From Arcuatula senhousia (lineage: Eukaryota; Mollusca; Bivalvia; Mytilida; Mytilidae): 64,000 nt of DNA. The stretch covers positions 7,825,501 to 7,889,500 of the forward strand of contig OZ020307.1 in the NCBI GenBank assembly GCA_963971305.1. Reading direction: 5' to 3'. Positions 1 to 11,669 of the stretch are shown here, piece after piece (the first letter of the stretch is position 1; every line of letters begins with the position of its first letter). Position numbers and translations under genes: made by a program. The notes below the pieces were generated by a model. That model ran no database searches. It was not told the DNA's origin and saw only the letters and a list, made by a program, of their open reading frames with translations.

Positions 1-1
1 A

Positions 2-376
2 ATTTTTATTCCGTCTTTTTCGGACAATAAACTTTTGGATCCAAAACGTGCTTTATTTTACTATTTGAAAAAAACTGAGAATTTTCGTAAAGATGAGCAA
101 AGTAACAAACTATTTTTGGCAGTAAACAAACCTCATAAACCTGTGTCTTGTCAAACAATTTCAAGGTGGATTGTTAAAACTATTAAGTTAGCTTATAGCA
201 AGAAAGAGAAAAAGATAGGCAAAATAAAAGGACATTCTACACGTGCTATTGGACCATCCTGAGCCTTGTTTAAGGGAGCTCCAATGAGTGACATTTTACA
301 AAGTGCAGATTGGAGCAGTGCTTCTACGTTTATGAAGTTTTATAGGAAGGATGTCAGTGTAGATTTTTTAAAGTAA
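2..376 (+). pseudogene. Tyrosine recombinase C-terminal fragment, interrupted by a stop
   Basis: The reading frame is open from the left window edge, so the N-terminal part lies outside. It carries the C-terminal catalytic signature of a phage-integrase-type tyrosine recombinase: a GHSTRA box (the H-x-x-R pair) near 226-243, then a GWSS-like stretch read as ADWSSASTFMKFYRKDV, which supplies the nucleophilic Tyr about 30 residues later. In between, a TGA at 260-262 falls where related proteins usually have Trp, so this copy is a pseudogene by a single substitution. The frame then runs on to TAA at 374-376. Such recombinases are carried by DIRS/Ngaro retroelements and Cryptons, and the clade cannot be told from this fragment. 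The 377-603 stretch is non-coding tail of the element. Confidence 0.75.
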
Positions 377-603
377 TGATTCTACCCGGCGAGCTGGCTG
401 GAGTAGATTAATGTTTTCATTAATCATGTTAATTGCTGATGTACAGTTATTACCTATTGTTATATTATGATGTTTATCATGTGGGACTCTGATGGACAGG
501 AAGTCACATCATGGTTATTATTGGTGATGGTTTTTAGTATTCATGTGAAAGAAACTGTTTCATGCATCCACAGCCTGTATTGAGAAGCTTTGGAATCAAA
601 GAT

Positions 604-938
604 AAATCCTAAGGTACATAAGACAGGTAAGTACCTAATTTATGATATAAAATTCCAAAATTTGTTAACAAGTTAAAATTTTGTGAATAAATTATACTTA
701 CCTGTCTTATGTAACAACCATCCCTCCATCCCCTGCATGAATCAGTTTATGCGGTGTCCTTCGTGCGCCGTATGAATAATGAGGCATGCAGGTCTGGTAT
801 TACCGGAAGTCAGGTAATCACATGATTTTTGACTTCCGGGCGAGCTGAATACCGCAAAGAGAGAAATCCTAAGGTACATAAGACAGGTAAGTATAATTTA
901 TTCACAAAATTTTAACTTGTTAACAAATTTTGGAATTT
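604..938. repeat. Inverted and direct repeats at the 3' end of the recombinase element
   Basis: Positions 650-713 and 875-938 are perfect 64-bp inverted repeats around a ~160-bp spacer. A 30-bp block beginning AAATCCTAAGGTACATAAG is also repeated directly at 604-633 and 864-893; its second half forms the start of the right inverted arm. Combined direct and inverted short repeats downstream of a tyrosine recombinase recall the split or inverted termini of DIRS/Ngaro elements. That link is inference. The spacer also holds a small hairpin built on CCGGAAGTC/GACTTCCGG. Confidence 0.7.
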
Positions 939-941
939 TTC

Positions 942-1360
942 TTGGAGTTATGGCACTTTGAACTTAGAAATTTGCTTAAAATCCTCATTTATCATCTTGT
1001 CAGCGCAACTCAAACCAAATTCAATGAAACTTGGTATATAGGATGGAGATCATATGTTGTTATGCACGTTACCAGGAAATTTTGATCCTCATTTTTTTCT
1101 GGGAGTTATGGCACTTTGAACTTAGAAATTTGCGTAAAATCCTCATTTGTCATCTCGTCAGCACAACTCCTCTGAAACTACTGAACCGAATTCAATGAAA
1201 CTTGGTAAATAGAAAGTACACCATATGAAGTTGTGCATATGACCAGGAAAATTTTATCCTCAAATTTTTGTGGGAGTAATGTCCCTTTGAACTTAGAACT
1301 TTTTGAGGAAACGGGGGGGGGGGGGAGACATCGTTTTTGTAGGCAAAAACAAACTTTAAT
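942..1360 (+). repeat. Tandem ~160-bp repeat, about 2.5 copies
   Basis: The phrase GGGAGTTATGGCACTTTGAA recurs near 944 (with one change), 1102 and 1269 (diverged), so the unit is about 160 bp. Each unit also carries a CAATGAAACTTGGTA phrase. A run of at least 13 G lies at about 1311-1324. Copies are diverged. No coding content. Confidence 0.6.
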
Positions 1361-2400
1361 TTGTGTTATTACAGGTCGATGTAATGACTTGACATGTGAC
1401 ATAAGTGTTATTACTGTTTTAAGTAATGACTTTACTGGTGACATTGGTGTTGTTTCAGACATAGTTTTATTATGACTTTTCTGTTGAAATAACTGTTGTT
1501 TAGATTTATATACTGACTTCACTGTTGACATTTCTGTTATAACATACTTGGGGAATGACTAAACTGTTGACATTTCTGTTATAACATACTTGGGGAATGA
1601 CTAAACTAGTCACGTTAGTGTCATTACAAACTTAAGGAATTATTAAACTGGTGACATTACTGTTATAACAGACTTGGGGAATGACTAAACTAGTCACGTT
1701 AGTGTCATTACAAACTTAAAGTATTATTAAACTGGTGACATTACTGTTATAACAGACTTAAGGAATGACTAAACTGTTGACATTAGTATTGTTACAGACT
1801 TAAGGAATTACTAAACTGGTGATATAAGTGTTATTACAGACATTTGAATTACTAAATAGGTGACATTAGTGTTATTACGGACTTTTGAATTACTAAACTA
1901 GTGACATTAGTGTTATTACGGACTTAAGGAATTACTAAACTGGTGATATAAGTGTTATTACAGACTTGAATTACTAAACTGGTGATATAGGTGTTATTAC
2001 AGACTTTTGAATTACTAAACTGGTGACATTAGTGTTATTACGGACTTAGGGAATGACTTTACTGTTGACATTAGTATTGTTAAAAACATAAGGAATTACT
2101 AAACTGGTGATATTAGCGTTATTACAGTCTATGAATTACTAAACTGGTGACATTAGTGTTATTACGGACTTTATGAATTACTCAACTGGTGATGTTAGTG
2201 TTATTACAGACAGACTATGAATAACTAAACTGGTGATGTTAGTGGTATTACAGACAGACTATGAATAACTAAACTGGTGACATTAGTGTAATAACGGAAT
2301 TAGAGAATAACTAAATTGGTGATATTAGTGTTTTTGCATACTTAGGGAATCACTAAACTGGTGACATTCAGACTTAGTTTATGACTTTACTGCTGACGTA
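1361..2400 (+). repeat. 42-bp minisatellite, + orientation
   Basis: Diverged tandem copies of a unit built on GGTGACATTAGTGTTATTAC, then AGACTTAAGGAATTACTAAACT. The usual spacing is 42 bp. Variation is high (GGTGATATAAG, TGTTGACATT), indicating an old array. It is the same family as the array at 7390-10560, which is in the opposite orientation. Confidence 0.85.
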
Positions 2401-2820
2401 ACTGATAAGGCTCTGGTTCCGACTTAACTGATGAAATATTAATAAATCTTACGACACAATAAGATTATCACTTTACTGAAGACATTGAAACTAAGGTTAT
2501 ATAGACAGGTTATAAATAAAATTTAAATGGTGAAATGTGAGCCATTAAAGAGATAAATGACCACTGTACTACTGACACTGATGTTAAAATGGACTTGTTT
2601 TAATTTGACTGCTGACATTAGTATTATTTTAGTCTTCGATAACATTACAGGCTAAGGAAATGACTATTGATGACATTGGTGTAAGGGCATACTTACTATG
2701 TGGTTTTACTTATGACATAGGTGTTTTAACAAATTAAGGAAATGCTCACTGGTGATTTATGTGTTATTGCTTATTTTTCTGATGACCTATGTGGGATTAC
2801 ATACTAAGGTCATGACTTAT
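2401..2820 (+). other. Decayed minisatellite linker
   Basis: Scattered relics such as TGACATTGGTG and GACATAGGTG remain, but no regular period can be followed. No gene seen. Confidence 0.5.
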
Positions 2821-3880
2821 CTGGTGACATTGGTGTTATTGCAAACTTTGGTGGTGAATTTATTGGCGACACTGCGTTATTACAGACTTGGGTAATAACT
2901 TCACTGCCGACGATGTGTTATTACCGACTTGGGTAATGACTTCACTGGCGATATTGTGTTATTACAGACATAGATGGTGACTTTACTGGCGATATTGTTT
3001 TATTACAGACAAAGGTGGTGACTTTGCTGGTGACATTGTGTTAAAACATACTTACGTAATGACTTTACTGGCGACTTTGTGTTATTGCAGACTTAGGTAA
3101 TGGCTTAACTGGCGATATTGTGTTATTACAGACATAAGTGGAGATTATACTGGTGACATTGTGTTAAAACGGACTAAGGTAATGACTTTACTGGCGATAT
3201 TGTGTTATAACAGGCATAGGTGTGACTTTACTGGTGACATTGTGTTAAAACGGACTTAGGTAATGACTTTACTGGTGACATTGTGTTATTTCAGACTTGG
3301 ATAATTAATTTACTGGCGATATTGTGTTATAACAGACATAGGTGGTGACTTAACTGGTGACATTGTGTTAAAACGGACTGAGGTAATGACTTTACTGCCG
3401 ACGTTGTGCTATTACAGACTTAGGAAATTACTTTACTGGCGTCGTTGTGTTATTACAGACTTGGATAATGACTTTACTGTCGATATTGTGTTATTACGGA
3501 CATAAGTGGTGACTTTACTGGTGACATTGTGTTAAAACGGACTTAGGTTATGACTTTACTGGCGACGTTGTGTTATTACAGACTTAGGTAATGACTTTTC
3601 TGGCGATATTGTGTTATTACAGACTTAGGTTATGACTTTACTGGCGACGTTGTGTTATTACAGACTTAGGTTATGACTTTACTGGCGACGTTGTGTTATT
3701 ACAGACATAGGTGGTGACTTATCTGGTGACATTGTGTTAAAACGGACTTAGGTATATGACTTTACTGGCGACGTTGTGTTATTACAGACTTAGGTAATGA
3801 CTTAACTGGCGACGTTGTGTTATTACAGACTTAGGTAATGACTTTTCTGGCGATATTGTGTTATTATGCAACTTGAAGCT
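2821..3880 (+). repeat. 41-bp minisatellite subfamily, + orientation
   Basis: Regular copies of a unit reading TGACTTTACTGGCGACGTTG then TGTTATTACAGACTTAGGTAA. The unit is 41 bp, one base shorter than the neighbouring 42-bp subfamily, so reading frames are not maintained through it. Copies around 3540-3870 are most alike. Alternate units carry TGTTAAAACGGACT or GACATAGGTGG, hinting at a multi-monomer higher-order unit. Confidence 0.85.
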
Positions 3881-5341
3881 ATAACAGTAACCGTTTTGTG
3901 ATAGTGGCGCATGATTACATTACATATTTCTGTAATTGAATTGTCCCTAGCAACCAGTGGAACTAAAGTATTACATATTAGGTTTTTCTGTCATTTACTG
4001 TATACAGTTGGTGATGAACGTTTATGGATTACTGATCGCAGTTGTGTTATTACAGACATGCGAAAATCCTTTATTGTTGTACAGAATTTAGTAACTGCCT
4101 TATTGGCAAACTGGTTTTAGATGTTAAGGTCTTAAAACATTTGCACTCGAAAAAGTTGTTAGTTCTCTTTATTTACCAGACCTTGGTGCATATTTAATTA
4201 ATCCCGTTACATTTTCCAAAAGTAATGACATGCTAATCTATCAACGGAACTCTATCAAGCAATCTAAGAAGATCCTGTGATAGTCCACAATCGATGTTAA
4301 GGATCATTCTCTATTGCTCTTATGAATACGTCCATATATAACATTAGTAGACTAGTTATATAGTGTGGTTAGGTTGTGCTATGAACGAAGTGATTAACTC
4401 TTGAATATCATACTAGTATTAATGAATATTATGGTCTTATAAGGATAAATAAGACCTATGAAATTGGTCTTTTCTTAATAATGTAAGTATGATATATTTT
4501 AGACCCGTCAAGTAAATTTGCCGAAAAAAAATCGTCTGATTCTCTTCGGATTACATTTAGGTTTATCTGAACGTTTTCTAAAAAAAAAACATTAAATGGT
4601 TTTGTTTGTTTTTACAATTATTAATCAAAAGAACAGTTGCAGCTAATCCTATGCAATTCTATCGAATATTTCTGAGCAGGCCATACGTTTCTGACACGCT
4701 TTCTTGTTTTAAAACACTTTTCATATGACCATCATTAGCTTTTTAATTTTAAACTTTATTGTTTCCGCGTTATTATATAATAAAGTACTTTATGGTGTTT
4801 ATTACAATCTAAAAATGTCTACTTTTCATCCTACTCATAACAAATTTGGTTTGGAGCTTGGCGTTGGTTGTGGTTAGGAGTATGTCGGTTTCTAATTTAC
4901 AGGAACTGCCTGTGATTCTCTTGTTTTGTTGTTTTGGAACTAGAATTTTGTTGCTTGTTCCATGGGACATAATATTTAACCTTAAGTTTTAAGAATGCAT
5001 AAAAAGATAATATGTTCTTATAATATAAAAGGTGTTACAGAACTTGAAACACCTAAAACTTGCCTTATGGAACACTGTCTAGTACTAAGTTATAGTGACG
5101 CAGGCAATTAATCTTGTTCACAGAAATATGTAACTCTATTGTAAAGCTCTTGGTACCAATTAATTGTATCCCTTGTAGAATGATTTTCTGTAAAGATTTC
5201 CTCAACCTTGTAATTATCGGATTTTACTTGACATTTAATGATGAATGTCTTACTATTGTATGTTTCAGAAATTTACTACAACACGCAGATCCTATCTTGG
5301 GAGCTGTATAATCCTGGTTCATTTGATTAAAGCTGATAAAA
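3881..5341. other. AT-rich region upstream of the GPCR; no gene seen
   Basis: One isolated minisatellite relic lies near 4040-4060 (GTGTTATTACAGACATG). The rest is AT-rich unique sequence. It probably contains the 5' untranslated exon(s) and promoter of the receptor, but I cannot place them. No convincing TATA box or start site was picked. Confidence 0.5.
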
Positions 5342-6571
5342 ATGAAACGTTTCATCGATGATTTGACGATTCCTAACCCGTCTTCGACGTTAACTATCCA
5401 AGGCTACATCGTCCCTATCCTCAGTTCTATTGTCACCGTCACCAACCTCTTCGTCGTCATCATCTATGTAAAGCATTACAAAGGCAGCAAGAACCATGTC
5501 AGAAAAGTCACAAGTATTTTGTACATTTCTATAGCAACGTTTAATATATTATCGTCAGTGCCTATAGCCATTGGATACGTTTACATGTTTGCGCTCGGTC
5601 ATGCCATGTCTTATATTCCGTACAAGTTCTGTAAGTCGTGGATGCTGATGATTAACTATGTATCATTTCCCCACATGTGTTCTATATGGTACGTGACAAT
5701 GCTATCAGTCCAGCGTTATATGATCATCAAACATCCGTTCGTTTCTATAGAGAAATGGACCATTAGGAAGACCCTCATCATCGTTGCCTTCATTTTCATA
5801 TTTTCTACTGTAACACAACTGAGTGGATTACTTGATATTGACATCAGACCATTTGAAATCTATGACAGTAATAACACTAACGTAACAATTGGCGTGACTT
5901 GTACCGTTTTCTATGCAGAATGGATGGGTGATTATCCGGAAATAGCGGATTCAATCACTCTGTCAATCAAAATGGTCGTGTACATTATAGTACCGTGTAT
6001 CCTCATAGTCTATTGTAATCATTGGCTATTAAATATACTTAGAGAAGCTCACGAATTCCGCCGAAGGTCGGGTCATCGATCTTTTAATGGGGATACTAAA
6101 CAATCAAGTTCACTAAGAATGGGCCATCACTCTTCCAGTGAAGACACAAAGCAAACAATTCCAATGACAGAACGGAATCCAGACACGCCAACTGAGAAGG
6201 AAAGGAAAACTTTACGTAGAGAAGCAAAGGAAAACAGACATCAACTTTTTCTTATTTTTACTTTTTCTTCTGTCATTTTCCTTGTGCATATACCTTATTC
6301 GGTTATCATTATCCTTTATATTTATTCTATTTCAACAGAAGACAGATCTTTCACTAAACTGTTTAATATAGGAATAATAAGAAACCTCATAGATGTAACT
6401 GTTCATTTTACCCACCCATTATTGTTTATATTTTCTTGTTTGATCAGTCATCAGTTTAGAAAACTTCTCTTTGAACTGCTGAAATGTAAACTCCGACCCT
6501 CAAAGTCCAAGACGACTCCAAAGAAAGGCAAAGAACAAGAAATGATTATGAAAGAAATTCAAAATCTGTAA
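5342..6571 (+). CDS. Class A (rhodopsin-like) G-protein coupled receptor, intronless
   Basis: A 409-aa protein with seven hydrophobic segments: about residues 21-46, 57-85, 97-130, 143-163, 205-233, 300-328 and 341-370. Cys97 at the start of TM3 and Cys187 in loop 2 are placed to form the conserved disulphide. The DRY motif is QRY (124-126). TM5 has Pro218. TM6 has VHIP instead of CWxP. TM7 has HPLLFIF (from His358) instead of NPxxY. Loop 2 contains NNTN/NVT glycosylation sites. Loop 3 is long, Ser-rich and basic, and the tail has Cys382 and many Lys. The start ATG has A at -3 and upstream stops. These variant motifs resemble invertebrate FMRFamide-receptor-like/Srw-type receptors, so a peptide or chemical ligand at the plasma membrane is likely; the ligand is not deducible. 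The gene sits alone between two inverted minisatellite arrays. The intact frame suggests function. Confidence 0.85.
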   Translation: MKRFIDDLTIPNPSSTLTIQGYIVPILSSIVTVTNLFVVIIYVKHYKGSKNHVRKVTSILYISIATFNILSSVPIAIGYVYMFALGHAMSYIPYKFCKSWMLMINYVSFPHMCSIWYVTMLSVQRYMIIKHPFVSIEKWTIRKTLIIVAFIFIFSTVTQLSGLLDIDIRPFEIYDSNNTNVTIGVTCTVFYAEWMGDYPEIADSITLSIKMVVYIIVPCILIVYCNHWLLNILREAHEFRRRSGHRSFNGDTKQSSSLRMGHHSSSEDTKQTIPMTERNPDTPTEKERKTLRREAKENRHQLFLIFTFSSVIFLVHIPYSVIIILYIYSISTEDRSFTKLFNIGIIRNLIDVTVHFTHPLLFIFSCLISHQFRKLLFELLKCKLRPSKSKTTPKKGKEQEMIMKEIQNL

Positions 6572-7389
6572 TAGCGTTTTTAGTACTTAAAAATATTTTG
6601 TCAACTTAACTTCATTTGTGTTAAAATAAAAAAAATATATATGTCTTATAACACGTTAACCTGAGTCTCAATAACGCTTAGGCCACCAGTAGTTATTAGT
6701 CTAACAATATACAACAGTGTCACCAGTTAAGTCATCACCTAAGTCTGTACAAAAAGTGTGTCTTGATTAGTTAAGGTTAGTGAAGACACATGTCATGCGA
6801 CCAAAAACAGCTGAAATGCAAAACACAAGTGAAAATGTCATTAATACTATGAAACCTGTGTAAAATAGTTACATTAAATAAAACTGAATCAAAATAAATT
6901 GACTTTAAACAAATAAAACAACCATTCCTTAATAAATATAATTTTTGAATAAAACAAGGGAGATAATTCACTTGAAAATTGACAAAAAATAACAAAGATT
7001 TGAAATGTAGGCACAAATATAAGCTGGTGACCCCCTGTTTTTATTGTTTTATTTCGTAATATATTGTATTACATTAATTTTGATAATAAAAATTGGAATT
7101 TAAATTCGTAGAATTTTTCTGAGACAAGATTTAATGCTAATTATTCGGCTTTTCCAATATAATTTATAGTAATTTTGGAAAAACTTTGAGCCTAAATTTC
7201 GCGAAAACAAGACTGCAAAGGAGGTCCAATATTTTTACACAAGAAAAAGTATCTACCTAATATCAATGACATTTTAAATTCGGCATTATTTATGGGGTCA
7301 GGTGTCCTGAAGACCATAATACCGCAAATCCAATTAGTATTGTCAATACCCATATCTGTAATACATGTAATATTAATTTCACCAGCAGT
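6572..7389. other. 3' flank of the GPCR; minisatellite relics
   Basis: AAAATAAAAAAAATAT around 6625 could serve for polyadenylation. At about 6715-6775 a single minus-oriented minisatellite unit (GTCACCAGTTAAGTCATCAC) is recognisable. The rest is AT-rich with no supported gene. Confidence 0.5.
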
Positions 7390-10300
7390 CATTGTCTTAG
7401 TCTATAATAACACCAATGTCACAAGTAAAGTCTTTATCTAAGCCTGTGATAACGACTGTCACCAGATCTATAAGTCATGGCATTACTCTGTAATAACATT
7501 ATTGTCACCGGTAAAGACATTTCTTAAGTCTGTAATAGCACCAATATCACTAGTGAAGGCAAAACTTAAGTCTGTTGTTGCACCAATGTCACCAGTAAAG
7601 TTGTCACTCAAGCGTGTAATAACACCAATGTAACCAGTAAACTCATTACCTCAATCTTTAATTAAGAACATTTATGTCATCAGTTATATCATAACTTAAG
7701 TCTGTAATAACACTAATGTCACAAATTAAGTCATTTCTTACGTCTGTAATAACACTAATAACACCAGCAAAGTCATGAACAAAGTCTGTGATAACACCAA
7801 TATCACCAGTTAAGGCATAATGTTTGTCTGCTATAACACCAATGTCACAAATTGAACCAAGTCTGTAATAACACCAATATATCCAGTAAAGTCATGAACC
7901 AAGTCTGTAATAACACTAGTATCACCAGTAAAGGCATCATATCTGTCTGCTATAACACCAATGTAAAAAATTAAGTAATTTCTAAAGTCTGTGAAAACAC
8001 CAATATCACCAGAAAAGTCATGAACCAAGTCTGTAATAACACCATTATCACCGGTTAAGGCATAATATTAGTCTGCTATAACACAAATGTCACAATTTAA
8101 GTCATTTCTCTAGTCTGTGATAACACCAATATCACCAGCAAAGTCATGAAAAAAGTCTGTAATAACAATAATATCACCAGTAAAGGCATAATGTTAATCT
8201 TCTATAACACCAATATCCAAAATAAGTCATTACCTAAGTCTGTGATAACACCAATATCTCGAGTAAAGTCATGAACCAAGTCTGTCATTACACCAATATC
8301 ACCAATAATGGCATAATGTTAGTTTGCTATAACACCAATGTCACAAATAAGTAATTTCAAAAGTCTGCGATAACACCAATATCACCAGCAAAGTCATGAA
8401 CCAAGACTTTAATAACACCAATATCACCAGCAAAGTCATGAACCAAGTCTGTAATAACACCAATATCACCAGTAAAGTCATGAACAAAGTCTGTGATAAC
8501 ACGTATATCACCAGCAAAGTCATGAACAAAGTCTGTAATATAACACTATAAATATCACCAGTAAAGGCATAATGTTAGTCTGCTATAACACCTATGTCAG
8601 AAATTAAGTCATTCCTTAAGTATGTGATAACACCAATATCACCATCAAAGTCATGAACAAAGTCTGTGATAACACCAATAACACCAGCAAAGTCATGAAC
8701 AAAGTCTGTAATAACACCAATATCCCCAGTAAAGGCATAGTCTGTTATCACACCACTGTCACAAATTAAGTCATTACCTAAGTCTGTAATAACACTAATA
8801 TCACCAGTAAAGGCATAATGTAAGTCTGCTATAACACCAATGTCACAAATTAAGGCATTTCTTAAGTCTGTGATAACACCAATATCACCAACAAAGTCAT
8901 GAACAAAGTCTGTAATAACACTAGTATCACCAGCAAAGTCATAAACCAAGTCAGTAATAATACTTGTATCACCAGCAAAGTCATAAACCAAGTCAGTAAT
9001 AACACTAATATCACCAGTAAAGGCATAATGTTAGTCTGCTAACAAATTAAGACTGTTAGACTGTCACAAATCAACGCATTTCTTAAATCTGTGATTACAC
9101 CAAGATCACCAACAAAGTTTGTTATAACACCAGTATCACCAGCAAATTCATGAACCAAGTCTGTAATAACACAAATATAACCAGCAAAGTCATGAACAAA
9201 GTATGTAATAACACTAGTATCACCAGCAAAGTCATAAACCAAGTCCGTAATAATACTAGTATCACCAGCAAAGTCATAAACCAAGTCAGTAATAATACTA
9301 GTATCACCAGCAAAGTCATAAACCAAGTCAGTAATAACACTAATATCACCAGTAAAGGCATAATGTTAGTCTGCTAACAAATTAAGACTGTTAGACTGTC
9401 ACAAATTAAGGCATTTCTTAAATCTGTGATTACACCAAGATCACCAACAAAGTTTGTTATAACACCAGTATCACCAGCAAATTCATGAACCAAGTCTGTA
9501 ATAACACAAATATAACCAGCAAAGTCATGAACAAAGTATGTAATAACACTAGTATCACCAGCAAAGTCATAAACCAAGTCAGTAATAATACTAGTATCAC
9601 CAGCAAAGTCATAAACAAAGTCAGTAATAACACTAATATCACCAGTAAAGGCATAATGTTAGTCTGCTAACAAATTAAGACTGTTAGACTGTCACAAATT
9701 AAGGCATTTCTTAAATCTGTGATTACACCAAGATCACCAACAAAGTTTGTTATAACACCAGTATCACCAGCAAATTCATGAACCAAGTCTGTAATAACAC
9801 AAATATAACCAGCAAAGTCATGAACAAAGTATGTAATAACACTAGTATCACCAGCAAAGTCATAAACCAAGTCAGTAATAATACTAGTATCACCAGCAAA
9901 GTCATAAACCAAGTCAGTAATAATACTAGTATCACCAGCAAAGTCATAAACCAAGTCAGTAATAACACTAATATCACCAGTAAAGGCATAATGTTAGTCT
10001 GCTAACAAATTAAGACTGTTAGACTGTCACAAATTAAGGCATTTCTTAAATCTGTGATTACACCAAGATCACCAACAAAGTTTGTTATAACACCAGTATC
10101 ACCAGCAAATTCATGAACCAAGTCTGTAATAACACAAATATAACCAGCAAAGTCATGAACAAAGTATGTAATAACACCAATATCACCAGTAAAGTCATGA
10201 ACAAAGTCTGTAATAACACTAGTATCACCAGTAAAGGCATAATGTTAATCTGCTTTAATACCAATGTCACAAATTAAGTCATATCTTAAGTCTGTGAAAA

Positions 10301-10560
10301 CACCAATATCACAAATTAAGTCTTTTCTTAAGTCTGTGATAACACCAATATCACCAGCAAAGTCATGAACAAAGTCTGTAATAACACTAATATCACCAGT
10401 AAAGTCATGAACCAAGTCTGTAATAACACTAGTATCACCAGTAAAGGCATAATGTCAGTCTGCTATAACACCTATGTCACAAATTAAGTCATTTCTCAAG
10501 TCTGTGATAACACCAATATCACCAACAAAGTCATGAACAAAGTCTGTAATTTACCAAAGT
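7390..10560 (-). repeat. 42-bp minisatellite, - orientation
   Basis: About 75 tandem copies of AAGTCTGTAATAACACCAAT followed by ATCACCAGTAAAGTCATGAACC, the reverse complement of the family at 1361-3880. Because 42 bp is 14 codons, several frames stay open for many units on the minus strand and give 14-residue repeats of the type DFAGDTSVITDLVY. I treat these as by-products of the period, not genes. Interspersed units carry GGCATAATGTTAGTCTGCT and TCACAAATTAAGTCATTTCT, giving a multi-monomer pattern. Confidence 0.9.
9039..10300 (-). repeat. Higher-order repeat of 335/293 bp in the minisatellite
   Basis: A marker block with AAATTAAGACTGTTAGACTG recurs at about 9045, 9380, 9673 and 10008, giving intervals of 335, 293 and 335 bp. 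The difference, 42 bp, is one monomer. Copies are almost identical over hundreds of bases, unlike the diverged monomers around them, so this is a recent segmental amplification with gain or loss of a single monomer. Confidence 0.85.
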
Positions 10561-10714
10561 CATCAATAAGTCATAACCTAAATATATTATCATTCTACAT
10601 AAATTTTGACATCATATCCAATTTCACCATCAAATAAAACCCCTATATACCAAGTTTTGTTGAGATTGAAAAATTTTGCTAAATTTGGGACCTTAAATAT
10701 CACATTTTCAAAAA

Positions 10715-11669
10715 ACTGTGGTTTCATTATTATTCGTGGTGTATAAATTTTCGTGGGTAGCCTTGAACCACGAAATTCGATATCCCACGAAAAGGAAATT
10801 CAACATTGCTTCAGTTGTATGCTCTTATATATTTTCGAGTACTGGAATATGTGTTGGAAAGACACAGTTTACATATTTCCAAAATTTGACAACGGTTGAC
10901 TATTTCTTTAAAATTTGATAAATTTATCTGTTTGGTCATTGTTGTAATATTTTTTGGCTTCTGTGTTTGTTTAATCAAATTTAATATTCTACCTGTTTTC
11001 CAAGTTTTCTACTCCTAGCATGTCTGATGAAGGTTAATCCAGAAAAGCACTTCACATGCAGTGAAATTTTGCTTATGTACATTTATCAAAATCATTTCAA
11101 TATGTGGATCGTGTCTTTCTGGCACATATTCCATATTCTTTCGTTTTTAATATTATTTCAGAGTTTGGCTTTAGTGCCGTGTGGAGGTCGTAGAAAGCTT
11201 CCCCGTGCTTCAGTTGTATGCTCTTATATATTTTCGAGTACTGGAATATGTGTTGGAAAGACACAGTTTACATATTTCCAAAATTTGACAACGGTTAATT
11301 GACTATTTCTTTAAAATTTGATAAATTTATCTGTTTGGTCATTGTTGTAATATTTTTTGGCTTCTGTGTTTGTTTAATCCAATTTAATATTCTACCTGTT
11401 TTCCAAGTTTTTTACTCCTAGCCTGTCTGATGAAGGTTTATCCAGAAAAGCGCTTCACACGCAGTGAAATTTTGCTTATGTACATTTATCAAAATCATTT
11501 CAATATGTGGATCGTGTCTTTCTGGCACATATTCCATATTCTTTTGTTTTTAATATTAATTGGTGTGTATGCTGCAGACTAAAGAACCATGAATTTAAGA
11601 ATCCACGAACTGATACTTTTTCACCAAACAACGAAAATTGATACCCACGAAAATAAATGAATCCACAGT
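10715..11669. mobile_element. Non-autonomous element with terminal inverted repeats
   Basis: The left end starts ACTGTGGTTTCATTATTATT then CGTGG; the right end, read on the minus strand, starts ACTGTGGATTCATTTATTTT then CGTGG. The similarity continues into (A/C)AATTTTCGT on both sides. Between the ends lie two tandem copies of a ~349-bp block and no transposase. I see no clear target-site duplication. Confidence 0.65.
10808..11555 (+). repeat. Two tandem copies of a ~349-bp block, offset 399 bp
   Basis: The block starting GCTTCAGTTGTATGCTCTTA at 10808 recurs at 11207 with a few substitutions and one small indel. Its distal half, beginning with the TACTCCTAGC.TGTCTGATGAAGGTT region, is found a third time at about 32020-32200, beside a LINE relic. 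That suggests the block derives from retroelement 3' sequence. Confidence 0.85.

Noticed and set aside
8575..9989. Long repeat ORFs on both strands of the minisatellite (14-residue DFAGDTSVITDLVY-type and TSKVINQVSN-type repeats)
   Set aside because: They follow from a 42-bp period without stops. Several frames are open at once, units are interrupted by stops where monomers diverge, and there is no start context or flanking exon structure.
7390..10560. CRISPR array
   Set aside because: Repeats are contiguous diverged 42-bp monomers without unique spacers, in a eukaryotic genome with no cas genes.
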